Assembly (NCBI GenBank): GCA_002067795.1
Contig: MVQI01000071.1
Coordinates: 57,753 to 121,752 of the forward strand
Direction of reading: 5' to 3'
Origin: Methanosaeta sp. PtaB.Bin039
GTDB lineage: Archaea; Halobacteriota; Methanosarcinia; Methanotrichales; Methanotrichaceae
DNA length: 64,000 nt
This document shows, one piece after another, positions 9,230 to 17,375 of the stretch. Positions within the stretch are counted from its first letter, which is position 1, and the number at the start of each line of letters is the position of its first letter. The translations under genes and the position numbers were made by a program. A model generated the notes under the pieces. The model had not been told where the DNA came from and did not search any database. It worked only from the letters and a program-made list of their open reading frames with translations.

Positions 9230-9335
9230 AGGCGTTGAGACCGGAGGTCAGGTCACGTGATATGTTCTGGTCGGCGAGGACATCTGACCGCCCGCTCGTC
9301 CACCGATTGTGTCCTGACCTCAAATCAGAACGCCT
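9230..9335. repeat. Interrupted inverted repeat before pgk
   Basis: The arms AGGCGTT + 7 nt + GAGGTCAGG (9230-9252) and CCTGACCTC + 7 nt + AACGCCT (9313-9335) match in both blocks with the same spacing, giving 16 paired positions. The right arm runs into the pgk TATA-like box. It lies between two divergent genes and may be an operator or a remnant of a mobile end. Confidence 0.5.
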
Positions 9336-9342
9336 AAATATT
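9335..9342 (+). promoter_or_regulatory. TATA-like box of pgk
   Basis: TAAATATT lies about 46 bp upstream of the chosen GTG start of pgk, which gives a predicted leader of around 20 nt with room for the Shine-Dalgarno site GGAGGG at 9373-9378. It directly follows the right arm of an inverted repeat. Confidence 0.5.
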
Positions 9343-9384
9343 GGCGATCTCTACCCTTACCCACTCATAGCTGGAGGGAATGGA

Positions 9385-10602
9385 GTGAAGGATTACCTCA
9401 CCATGGACGATTTCGTTCTGGAAAATAAGCGCGTGCTGGTAAGGGTGGATATCAACTCCCCCATGGATCCAACAGGGAAGATCCTGGACGACAAGAGGCT
9501 CAAGAGCCATGTAGAGACCCTGAAGGCCCTGGAGGACTCAAGAGTGGTCTTGATGGCCCACCAGTCCAGGCCGGGCAAAAAGGACTTCTCAACTATGGAA
9601 GTCCACGCCAGACACCTCTCCAAGCTCATGCACAAAGAGGTATCCTATGTGGACGACCTCTTCGGCAGCCGGGCCAAAGATGCGGTCCGCTCACTTGAGG
9701 CTGGCGAGGTATTGCTCCTCGAGAACACCCGTTTCTTCTCAGAGGAGAGCATGAACCGGCTGCCTGCTGATCACGCCAAGAGCCACATGGTCAGGCAGCT
9801 GGCCCCGCTGTTCGATTACTTCATAAACGATGCATTTGCCGTTTCCCATCGCTCTCACCTCTCGGTTGTGGGCTTTACCGAGGTCTTGCCAAGCGCAGCT
9901 GGAATACTGATGGACCGGGAGATCGCCAACCTGGACCGCGGCCTCCACGGCAACGACCATCCAAGCATCTTCGCCCTGGGAGGTACCAAGGTCGACGACT
10001 CCATAAAGGTGGCCAGAAACGTTCTGGAGAGAGGCGGAGCGGACGAGATCCTGTCATTGGGCGTCGTCGCGACTGTCTTCCTGATGGCCGCAGGGGTGGA
10101 TGTGGGCGAGACCAACAGAAAGTTCGTCGATGGTCAGGGATACACAGACCAGGTGGAGATCGCCAGAAAGCTGCTCCAGGATTACCCCGGCAAGGTGATC
10201 ATGCCAAAGGATGTGGCTGTGGATAAGGCAGGAGAAAGGGTTGAGACCCCAGTGGACCGAATTCCCGACCTCCCCATATCCGACCTTGGGCTGGAGACCA
10301 TCGTGGACTTTGCGCGAAGGATCAAGAGCTCGCGCATCGTGGTCCTGAACGGACCTGCTGGCATCACCGAGAAGGAGAAGTTCATGCTGGGAACCGCCGA
10401 GATCCTCAAGGCTGCCACAGAGTCTGGATTCTCGATCGCCGGAGGCGGGCATACCGTGGCTGCAATCGAGAAGATGGGGCTTGAGCCGCGCTTCTCTCAC
10501 GTAAGCATGGGCGGAGGCGCGAGCATCACGTATCTCTCGGGAGATCCACTGCCAGGAATCGAGGCACTCAAGAAGGCTGCCGAAAGGTATCGCAAGCGCT
10601 GA
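9385..10602 (+). CDS. pgk: Phosphoglycerate kinase
   Basis: Interconverts 1,3-bisphosphoglycerate and 3-phosphoglycerate with ADP/ATP in the glycolytic/gluconeogenic pathway. The archaeal-type protein has the N-terminal substrate motif RVLVRVDINSPM, the arginine-rich HQSRPG, LLLENTRFF, the nucleotide-binding LGGTKVDDSIKV and the C-terminal SIAGGGHTVAAIE and SMGGGAS. The open frame extends upstream to 9235, but GTG 9385 is preferred: GGAGGG lies 6 nt before it and the protein then begins VKDYLTMDDF like its homologues (405 aa). It is monocistronic; the next gene is convergent. Confidence 0.96.
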   Translation: MKDYLTMDDFVLENKRVLVRVDINSPMDPTGKILDDKRLKSHVETLKALEDSRVVLMAHQSRPGKKDFSTMEVHARHLSKLMHKEVSYVDDLFGSRAKDAVRSLEAGEVLLLENTRFFSEESMNRLPADHAKSHMVRQLAPLFDYFINDAFAVSHRSHLSVVGFTEVLPSAAGILMDREIANLDRGLHGNDHPSIFALGGTKVDDSIKVARNVLERGGADEILSLGVVATVFLMAAGVDVGETNRKFVDGQGYTDQVEIARKLLQDYPGKVIMPKDVAVDKAGERVETPVDRIPDLPISDLGLETIVDFARRIKSSRIVVLNGPAGITEKEKFMLGTAEILKAATESGFSIAGGGHTVAAIEKMGLEPRFSHVSMGGGASITYLSGDPLPGIEALKKAAERYRKR

Positions 10603-10645
10603 TCCGCCAGCTTCCCTCCAGCTCGTCTGAGAAGAGCGCATCTCA

Positions 10646-11695
10646 TCAGGTGCGCTTTAGCCCCTCCAGCCGGCGCAGAGTGCCCCTTCGCAGCTCGCCG
10701 AGCAGCTCGGCTACCGGCCAGTCCACTTCCAGAGCAGAGGCCCCTTTATGGCCGCCACCATCTCCGCCCCTGGACTGTGCCACCGATCGCATTATCTCAG
10801 ATAGATCAATGCCAGCCGCTGTGGCCTGATACCTGGCCCGGCCGCTCGCCCTCGTGAACCGCCCATGACGCCCCGCGGCAAAGGCCACATCCGCCCCCAG
10901 CTCCAGCAGGGCCATGGCAGAGGGGCCTTCAAACGCCCCCACCTCAGTGGTGACAACCACCCAATCGTTTTGACGGTAGATGCGTGCCCGGCTTGCTGCT
11001 TTCAAGGCAGCTATCCTCTGGGATATATCGTCCGGCATCCGGGATAGGACTTCCAGCGCCTCCCCGTAATCCAGACCGCTCGCCTCCAGGATCTCGGCCA
11101 TGGCTCGAAAAGACCCGGCATGACCATGCTTGAACCGACCAGTGTCGGATATTATTCCAACGGCCAGCCCCAGAGCCGCCTGCAGTGAGGCGGACCTGCC
11201 GGATTTCTGCAGGATCTGCCAGACGATCTCAGCGGTTGAGCCTGCAGGCTGCTGAATGTAGAATTGGGCGGACTCGATCAGCCCGACATCCATGTGATGA
11301 TCGACGACGGCGTATCTGAAGAGGCAAAGGTCGCCCAGCTGTGTGGATGTAGAGGCGTCCACAACCACCACAAAGTCGTGGCATTCAGGTGAGGATTCCA
11401 TTACCAGGCTTGCCCCAAGGGCACCGACCAGCTGCTGGGCGGTCCTGCTCAGGTCCCCTGTCACGCCGACCGTTCCGCCAAATGCCTGACAGAGAGCAAA
11501 AGCGCTGCCTATCGCATCTGCATCCGCATTGCGGTGGGTGAGGTACAGGATATCCTCCTCCCTGCTAAGGAGCCTGGCAAACTCGACCTCGCTCACCTTC
11601 ATAGGGACAATTGAGCCGGGGTGCGGGAAAAAAGCTGCGGTTGGCAGGCTGTGGCCCGCTTTCTCGAACGAGGGAAACATATATCCCACGGCCAT
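10646..11695 (-). CDS. DHH-family phosphoesterase (RecJ/NrnA-like)
   Basis: Predicted metal-dependent phosphodiesterase or exonuclease. It has motif I as THRNADADAIGSA, motif III as VVDHHMD, and the C-terminal DHHA1 glycine-rich motif GGDGGGHKGASA. The domain order (DHH about 40-190, DHHA1 about 230-345) resembles the small archaeal RecJ-like and nano-RNase/DHH proteins. The substrate (single-stranded DNA, short RNA or cyclic dinucleotide) cannot be told. A start at ATG 11602 (MKVSEVEFARL) fits homologues better than the first in-frame codon, but neither has a strong ribosome site. It is divergent from trkA. Confidence 0.87.
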   Translation of the reverse strand: MAVGYMFPSFEKAGHSLPTAAFFPHPGSIVPMKVSEVEFARLLSREEDILYLTHRNADADAIGSAFALCQAFGGTVGVTGDLSRTAQQLVGALGASLVMESSPECHDFVVVVDASTSTQLGDLCLFRYAVVDHHMDVGLIESAQFYIQQPAGSTAEIVWQILQKSGRSASLQAALGLAVGIISDTGRFKHGHAGSFRAMAEILEASGLDYGEALEVLSRMPDDISQRIAALKAASRARIYRQNDWVVVTTEVGAFEGPSAMALLELGADVAFAAGRHGRFTRASGRARYQATAAGIDLSEIMRSVAQSRGGDGGGHKGASALEVDWPVAELLGELRRGTLRRLEGLKRT

Positions 11696-11733
11696 GAGAT
11701 ATCCACGGGTTATTGCCAGGAGGGCAGAGAGCT

Positions 11734-13047
11734 TTGCGAATACTGATAACCGGGGCGGGCGAGGTGGGATATCATGTGGCCCGGGCGCTTTTGGAAGAGC
11801 ATGACGTGACTGTAATAGACCAGAGCCATGAGGCCTGCCAGCGGCTGGAGGGCATGGATGTCAAGGTCCTGGAGGGAAATGCCGCCAATGCCAGCCTGCT
11901 GAATTCTGCAGGGCTCAAGGACATGGATGTTGTGCTGGCTGTAACCGGGAACGACGAGGTCAACATCATCACCTGCATCATCGCCGGAAATCGGGGGGTC
12001 ACCCAGACCATCGCCAGGGTGAGCAATCCGGAGTACACAGACCAGCCTGTGAAGCATCGGCGACAGATCGGCATCAGTTACATGATATGCCCGGAGCTGG
12101 TCATGGCCGAGGAGCTGGCACGGACGCTGTACTTCCCCTCCATGCTGATGAACCGGCAGCTTGCCGGTGGAAAGGTCGAGCTGATCGAGTTCAAGGTCAC
12201 AGAGAGCATGCTGCTGACAGGACCGATAAGCGGGATTGCTTTTCCAAAGAACTGCAAGCTTGTGGCCATAAACAGGAGCGGAGAGATCATGATCCCGCGG
12301 CCCGATGACACCATAAGGCCACAAGACCACCTGATCATGATCTGCCACTCCGAGGCACTGCCTGCGCTTCGTAGCGCCATCCATGAGGAGAACAGCGATC
12401 GCAAGGTGGTCATCGTGGGAGGCGGGATGGTGGGGTTTTACCTGGCCAGCCGCCTCGAGAAGATCAACTTCGACCTCAAGCTGGTGGAGATCGATAAGGA
12501 AAGGTGCATGGTCGTTGCCGAACAGCTCTCCCAGACCATGATCTTAAACGGCGACGGAACCGACATCAACCTGCTCAAAGAGGAGAACGTGAGCGAATCG
12601 GACGTGGTATTCGCCGTAACCGGCCTTGACGAGAAGAACCTCCTCACCGCCCTCCTGGCAAAGCAGCTGGGATCGAAGAAGATCATATCGCGTGTCAACA
12701 AGAGCGAGTACATCAGGCTATTCGAGCTGGTGGGAGTCGACCGGGCGATCAGCCCGGGCCAGGTGACCGTGGATGCCGTGCTGCAACTGGTGATAGGCGG
12801 AGAGGACGTGATCACGCTCAGCGACGAGCGGATGGAGCTCGTGGAGTTTGCCACACGCAGGAGGGCCAAGGTCATCGGCAAGAACCTCCTTCACGAGCTG
12901 CCGGAGGGAGCGGTCGTGGGAATGGTATTGAGAAACAACCAGCCCGTAATTCCGGACGAGAAGTTCAAGGCTGAGGAAGGGGATCTGGTCTTCGTGCTCG
13001 CCCTGCCCGGCGCGATATCCAGGGTCAAGAAGCTCTTCTTGGCATGA
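11734..13047 (+). CDS. trkA: Trk potassium-uptake regulatory protein TrkA
   Basis: Cytoplasmic regulator of a Trk/Ktr potassium transporter. It contains two copies of an RCK domain pair: the first Rossmann fold starts ILITGAGEVGYHVAR, the second VVIVGGGMVGFYLAS (about residue 225), each followed by an RCK_C segment; the last ends at LALPGAISRVKKLF. The acidic residues after each glycine-rich loop (VIDQ, LVEIDKE) point to NAD(H) binding. Start: TTG 11734 with AGGAGGG at 11718-11724; an alternative TTG is 21 bp upstream. No TrkH pore gene is adjacent. Confidence 0.95.
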   Translation: MRILITGAGEVGYHVARALLEEHDVTVIDQSHEACQRLEGMDVKVLEGNAANASLLNSAGLKDMDVVLAVTGNDEVNIITCIIAGNRGVTQTIARVSNPEYTDQPVKHRRQIGISYMICPELVMAEELARTLYFPSMLMNRQLAGGKVELIEFKVTESMLLTGPISGIAFPKNCKLVAINRSGEIMIPRPDDTIRPQDHLIMICHSEALPALRSAIHEENSDRKVVIVGGGMVGFYLASRLEKINFDLKLVEIDKERCMVVAEQLSQTMILNGDGTDINLLKEENVSESDVVFAVTGLDEKNLLTALLAKQLGSKKIISRVNKSEYIRLFELVGVDRAISPGQVTVDAVLQLVIGGEDVITLSDERMELVEFATRRRAKVIGKNLLHELPEGAVVGMVLRNNQPVIPDEKFKAEEGDLVFVLALPGAISRVKKLFLA

Positions 13048-13106
13048 ATTTTAAAGCAGCCAAGACCCCCCAGATGGTTTGGCCAGGGGGCCAGGCACGT
13101 CTGAAG

Positions 13107-13625
13107 TCAGAGGCTGGCGATCTGACGGAAATCGGATATCAGCAGCATCTCCAGGTTTCGGTTGCGAAGTACGGCTGCCGGGTGGAAGGTAACGAAATAG
13201 CGGTCCTGGTACAGGCGTCCGCGCATCTTGGTCACGCCCTCGCACCCCAGCAGAGCATTGCACGGCACATTTCCCAGAAGACAGACTATGCGCGGCTGGA
13301 CCAGCTCCATCTGGCGATGCAGATAAGGCAGGCATGCCTGGATCTCCGACGCCAGAGGCCTGCGGTTTTCCGGTGGCCGGCATTTCACCACATTGGTGAT
13401 GAATAGGGCCTGCCGATCGATACCTGCCGCCTCCAGGCTGCGGCTGAGAACCGCGCCGGCTCGTCCCGCAAACGGCCGGCCAAGCTGATCCTCATCTCTG
13501 CCGGGTGCCTCGCCGACGAGCATAATGGTGGCATCGACCGGACCCTCCCCTGGAACTGCGTTCTTGCGCGATATGGAGAGCGGACAGATCGTGCAGGAGC
13601 AAATCCGACCTGAGAGGGACCCCAT
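13107..13625 (-). CDS. Family 4 uracil-DNA glycosylase (Fe-S)
   Basis: Removes uracil from DNA in base-excision repair. Family 4 features: N-terminal CSCTICPL (two cluster cysteines spaced CxxC), GEAPGRDEDQLGRPFAGRAG for the water-activating motif and substrate pocket, a second cysteine pair separated by 16 residues (KC...QAC), and the catalytic-loop motif TFHPAAVLRN. Length (172 aa from ATG 13625) is near the archaeal norm; a GTG at 13652 would add 9 residues. It is convergent with trkA across 59 bp. Confidence 0.93.
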   Translation of the reverse strand: MGSLSGRICSCTICPLSISRKNAVPGEGPVDATIMLVGEAPGRDEDQLGRPFAGRAGAVLSRSLEAAGIDRQALFITNVVKCRPPENRRPLASEIQACLPYLHRQMELVQPRIVCLLGNVPCNALLGCEGVTKMRGRLYQDRYFVTFHPAAVLRNRNLEMLLISDFRQIASL

Positions 13626-13796
13626 ATCACGGGAATTAGAGATGCAGTGCACAAAAGCCCTTGAAGACCTCGATTATTTCAATTTGGCGCATGCCTTTGA
13701 CGGGAAACCTAGCACCTGCGGCCAGGTATCATCTGATCCCCTGCTGGACGAAACATTCTTATCCGCCAAAAGCACTCGCATTAAAGGTGGTTGATG

Positions 13797-14033
13797 ATGA
13801 AGTTCAAAGAGTGGACCAGGCCGATGCGAAAGTTCGATGACATCTATTACACCATCGAAAGGGTGATCTACGGTGGAGGCAAGCTCAGCGGCTTCACGAC
13901 TGAGGAGGTATACAACAACCTGAGGGACAAGAGGTTCTTCAAGGACGCCGCGGAACTTCACAGGTTCTTGCTGAGCAACGGCAAGAAATACAGGATCAGG
14001 GCCAAGGACGGCGCATGGGAGCGGATCTGGTAG
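13797..14033 (+). CDS. Conserved-looking hypothetical protein, 78 aa
   Basis: Small basic soluble protein (MKFKEWTRPMRKFDDIYYTI at the start, KDGAWERIW at the end) with two predicted helices around a short glycine loop; the layout is compatible with a small winged-helix-like domain, but I do not recognise the family. The start is the third of three consecutive candidates (TTG 13791, ATG 13794, ATG 13797); GGTGG at 13786-13790 favours the last. The upstream TTAAAGG could be a TATA element. Lone gene between two minus-strand genes. Confidence 0.7.
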   Translation: MKFKEWTRPMRKFDDIYYTIERVIYGGGKLSGFTTEEVYNNLRDKRFFKDAAELHRFLLSNGKKYRIRAKDGAWERIW

Positions 14034-14127
14034 GCCAATCCCCCCAAAATACCCACGTCCTCCTCGAAAATATGCAGCAGCCCTGCCGGCACTGGCCGGG
14101 CTGCCTGGCGCAACCTCTGTTTTGCCG

Positions 14128-15420
14128 TTATTTTTGAGAGAAGTAGATGTTCCTGTGATCTGATCCAAGCTCCAGGAACTTGCCGGTAGCCAGGATCATG
14201 TGGCTGTAGCGCAGGCTAGCCACCCGCGTGCCTGGACCAACCACCGAGTCCTTGGGCAAGAGCACGTTCTCTCCGAGGACGGCAACGCCTTTTCCGTCGC
14301 CTCTGCCGCCGTCCAGGATGCAATGAGCCTCGATGGTGGAGTGCCTTCCCACAACAGCCTGGTCAACTGTTACCCCATGCATGATGCTTGAAAAGCTCAT
14401 GACAGCGCTATTCCTGATCTCAACACCCCGCTCTATCACCGAGGTGTGACCCAGGTGAGAGTTCTCTATCACGCACCCGGGCTCGATTAGGCAGTCTCGA
14501 CCGATGAAGACCCGGCCTCGAAGCTCGATATCACCGCTTTCCAGGTATCTGCTTATGCGGCGAAGGGTGGACGGATGGATCCATTGGCCCTCACGATACA
14601 GGTTACGAAATGTGAAGTGCCGGACGTTTCCTGCCAGGACGTCTCCGGTGGCCTGCAGCAGCCTCTCAGGAGCGCCGATATCTATCCAGTAACCCTTCAG
14701 AGGGTAGCCGTAGACAGGATAGCCGTTTTCGGCCAGGTAAGGTATCAGATCTCCTCCAATGTCCCGGCACCGATCTCCCATGTCCTTCAGCACCTGCCTG
14801 ATCTGAGAGGAGAACAGGTAAAACGCCGTATTTATCATCCGGCTGGGCTCCCTGCCTTCCCGGGGCTTCTCAACAAATCCCCGCAGCCGCATATCCGGAC
14901 CGATGTCTGCAGCTCCATACTGGGAGATGCTCTCCCCGGCGGGAAGCTCCTTTAGTGCCACGGTGAGCAGCGGCTTATTCTCCCGGTGGAATCGGACGAA
15001 ATCCGCCAGGTCGATGTCGATCAGGTTGTCGCCGGAGATCACCATCACATCCTGATCCATGTCGAAGTAGTTCAGACAGAAGCGCAAGGAGTCGGCGCTT
15101 CCCCGGTCGTCATACTGGGGCTGATAGCTGATCTCCTGATGGTCGGTTATGCCCAGGCGCTGAAAGAATCCCTCTCCGGCCTTGAAATAATTCGAGAGCG
15201 CAAGTGTGTTATCGGCACCCTTGGACCCCAGGATGAATCGGCGGCAACCCTGCCTGGCCAGTACGCGGAAGAGAACTGCGATGATGGCGGTATCGCAGAC
15301 CTCGACCAGGGGCTTGGGCTGACAGAGGGTCAGAGGGTAAAGCCTGGTCCCGCTTCCACCGACCGTGGCAATCACTGGAGGGAGGGTATCATGGGAATCG
15401 AGAACATCAGCGGGAGACAT
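14128..15420 (-). CDS. Sugar-phosphate nucleotidyltransferase with left-handed beta-helix domain
   Basis: Predicted to transfer a nucleotide onto a sugar 1-phosphate, making an activated sugar for glycans. The N-terminal Rossmann-like domain carries the signature GGSGTRLYPLT and PKPLVEV, a metal/nucleotide site ISGDNLIDID, and VEKPREG. Residues about 265-400 form hexapeptide repeats (IGRDCLIEPGCVI and following). Length 430 aa matches archaeal mannose-1-phosphate guanylyltransferase/glucose-1-phosphate thymidylyltransferase-like proteins; the exact sugar is not decidable. A TATA-like ATATAT near 15448 sits about 28 bp before the ATG, suggesting a leaderless mRNA. Confidence 0.88.
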   Translation of the reverse strand: MSPADVLDSHDTLPPVIATVGGSGTRLYPLTLCQPKPLVEVCDTAIIAVLFRVLARQGCRRFILGSKGADNTLALSNYFKAGEGFFQRLGITDHQEISYQPQYDDRGSADSLRFCLNYFDMDQDVMVISGDNLIDIDLADFVRFHRENKPLLTVALKELPAGESISQYGAADIGPDMRLRGFVEKPREGREPSRMINTAFYLFSSQIRQVLKDMGDRCRDIGGDLIPYLAENGYPVYGYPLKGYWIDIGAPERLLQATGDVLAGNVRHFTFRNLYREGQWIHPSTLRRISRYLESGDIELRGRVFIGRDCLIEPGCVIENSHLGHTSVIERGVEIRNSAVMSFSSIMHGVTVDQAVVGRHSTIEAHCILDGGRGDGKGVAVLGENVLLPKDSVVGPGTRVASLRYSHMILATGKFLELGSDHRNIYFSQK

Positions 15421-15544
15421 AGAGCATTATGAGACGCCGGCGATATATTAAGATTGTCGCCCCCGATCCGGTTTTGCTGCCGAACCTATGCCGGTCTCTC
15501 ATCCACCTTAAATCCACCTCACCCCATACGCTGACCGCTTCGGC

Positions 15545-15637
15545 CTAATATCCCCGGCGGATCTTCATGATGATCCGGGCGATCATGAAAGCGATGATGA
15601 ACAGTATGGCATAGAAGATCATGGTTCCAATATCCAT
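15545..15637 (-). CDS. Tiny single-helix membrane protein, 30 aa
   Basis: The sequence starts MDIGTMIFYAILF, continues with IIAFMIARII and ends MKIRRGY: one transmembrane helix followed by a basic tail, so the C-terminus is predicted inside. Real-gene evidence is the perfect Shine-Dalgarno GGAGGTG (minus strand, 15644-15650) 6 nt before the ATG and clean coding composition. A TATA-like element lies near 15700. No family recognised; too short for usual gene callers. It resembles in style, not in sequence, the other tiny membrane proteins of this window. Confidence 0.75.
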   Translation of the reverse strand: MDIGTMIFYAILFIIAFMIARIIMKIRRGY

Positions 15638-15853
15638 CTCTGTCACCTCCTGAAGGCTCTCTCCTCCAACCTCTAGAGACTGCTACGGACTTACGTGCCT
15701 ATAATCCTTTTTCCGCGGCATCTAATGCCCAACTTCTTGGTCGGGCGAAGGGGGCGAGATTTTGTAAAATCCGAATTTGGGTGGCTTAGAAAGCCTGAAG
15801 AGCTGCTGCCTTTGCCCAGGAAAAGCTTGATGAGAAGGGAGAGCCGATCTGTG

Positions 15854-17074
15854 ATGATCAAGACCATGACCCAGAATGAGGCGATCGAGAGGGCCAAGGA
15901 GCATTTCGGAAAGCTCCTGGAAGAGCAGCTAGCCAGGGTAGAGCGGATGAAGGCGGGGGAGGACTGGCTGAACTTCGATCAGCTCCACCCAATTATCGTG
16001 GGTTTTGTTGACGGTGATGGAATCGGGCCGTACATCACCAAAGAGGCAAGGAGGGTGCTGGAGAGACTGCTGAAAGAGGAGATGGCTTCGGGAAAGGTAG
16101 AGTTCCGGGATATCGCCGGGCTGACGATCGAGGAGAGGGCAGCAGCGCTAAAAGCTCTTCCGCAGGATGCTTTGTCGGCACTTCGGAAATGCCATGTCAT
16201 ACTGAAAGGCCCCCTGACCACCCCCAAGAAGGGCGATCCCTGGCCCAACCTGGAGAGCGCCAATGTCTCCATGCGCCGCGAGCTGGACCTCTTTGCCAAC
16301 GTCCGACCGGTAAAGGTGCCCTCTGAGGGAATAGACTGGGTTTTTTACCGTGAGAACACCGAAGGCGCCTACATACTCGGGTCAAAGGGGGTAAACGTGA
16401 CGCCAGACCTGGCTGTGGACTTCAAGGTGATCACAACCCAGGGAGCAGAGCGCATCGTGAGACTGGCCTTTGAGTTCGCCCGCAAGAACGGGATACTCCG
16501 GGTATCTGCGGTGACAAAGGCCAACGTAATCAAGACCACGGACGGCAAGTTCCTTGAGATGGCCCGCTCGGTTGCCAAGGAATACCCGGAGATCTCATTT
16601 GACGACTGGTTCGTCGATATAATGGCTGCCAAACTTGTGGACACAAAGAGGAGGAAGGACTTCCGGGTGATAGTGCTGCCCAACCTCTACGGGGATATAC
16701 TCACCGACGAGGCTGCGGAATTCCAGGGAGGTGTTGGGACAGCCGGGTCCGCCAATATCGGCAAACGATATGCCATGTTCGAAGCCATTCACGGCTCTGC
16801 GCCCCGCATGGTTGTCGATGGAAGGGCCCAGTTCGCCGATCCCTCCAGCATGATGCGGGCATCGGTTATGCTGCTTCGCCATATCGGTTTTGGTGAGAAG
16901 GCTGCCAGGCTTGAGATGGCCCTGGATATATGCGGCCAGTTCGAGAAGAAGCTGGTCATAACCGGGAGAGCCGATGGAGCAACTGGCCAGCAGTTTGCCG
17001 ATTACGTCATGGAGACAATGAACGCGCCTGACCTGTCCTCCCGGCATCAGGCGTACCTGGGAAAAGGGATTTAG
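15854..17074 (+). CDS. icd: Isocitrate/isopropylmalate-family dehydrogenase, isocitrate-type site
   Basis: Beta-decarboxylating dehydrogenase of about 406 aa. The substrate motif SANVSMRRELDLFANVRP places Ser, Asn and two Arg at the same relative spacing as the isocitrate-binding residues S113, N115, R119 and R129 of E. coli isocitrate dehydrogenase. Also visible are YRENTEGAY, KANVIK with the catalytic Lys, the metal Asp residues in NLYGDILTDEAAE, and FEAIHGSAP. Isocitrate dehydrogenase is therefore favoured over isopropylmalate dehydrogenase, but a related 2-hydroxyacid cannot be excluded. The frame is open to 15695; start ATG 15854 (or GTG 15851) is chosen because the upstream part looks non-conserved and GGGAG precedes it. 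Confidence 0.88.
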   Translation: MIKTMTQNEAIERAKEHFGKLLEEQLARVERMKAGEDWLNFDQLHPIIVGFVDGDGIGPYITKEARRVLERLLKEEMASGKVEFRDIAGLTIEERAAALKALPQDALSALRKCHVILKGPLTTPKKGDPWPNLESANVSMRRELDLFANVRPVKVPSEGIDWVFYRENTEGAYILGSKGVNVTPDLAVDFKVITTQGAERIVRLAFEFARKNGILRVSAVTKANVIKTTDGKFLEMARSVAKEYPEISFDDWFVDIMAAKLVDTKRRKDFRVIVLPNLYGDILTDEAAEFQGGVGTAGSANIGKRYAMFEAIHGSAPRMVVDGRAQFADPSSMMRASVMLLRHIGFGEKAARLEMALDICGQFEKKLVITGRADGATGQQFADYVMETMNAPDLSSRHQAYLGKGI

Positions 17075-17099
17075 CCGCTGGGAGCTGATATAGAAAAGC

Positions 17100-17375
17100 G
17101 TGAAAGACCTGGCCAGGGCATTCTTCGGCCTGACCGGGGAGGATCGCCCCGCCTCTGCTGTCGCAGAGACGGAAAAGCGCAGAAGGCTGCGGATCTTGCG
17201 GCTTCTGAGGGCCTATAAGCCGGGCATATCACCTCCCTGCACCAGGCGCCTGATCGGACCTCGGATCGAGCGTGAGCTGGTGGCATGCCCGGCCCGACCC
17301 GTCCCAATTTGGCAGGAGTATGCCCCATCCGAAATGTCGGTCCACCATGAGGTCCAGGTTGGTGTGGGGACTTGA
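17100..17375 (+). CDS. Small hypothetical protein coupled to the DUF460 gene
   Basis: Frame of 91 codons starting GTG, 25 bp after the dehydrogenase stop. The sequence is Arg/Pro-rich (KRRRLRILRLLRAYKPGISP) and not recognised. Support: the gap would otherwise be the only one inside this unit, and its TGA overlaps the TTG of the next gene as TTGA, a coupling used elsewhere in the window. Against: the ribosome site (GGGAGCTG) is far from the GTG and the product has poor folding character. Confidence 0.45.
   Translation: MKDLARAFFGLTGEDRPASAVAETEKRRRLRILRLLRAYKPGISPPCTRRLIGPRIERELVACPARPVPIWQEYAPSEMSVHHEVQVGVGT

Noticed and set aside
15695..15853. N-terminal extension of the isocitrate-dehydrogenase-like gene
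   Set aside because: The extra 53 residues are not family-like and GGGAG lies before the later start.
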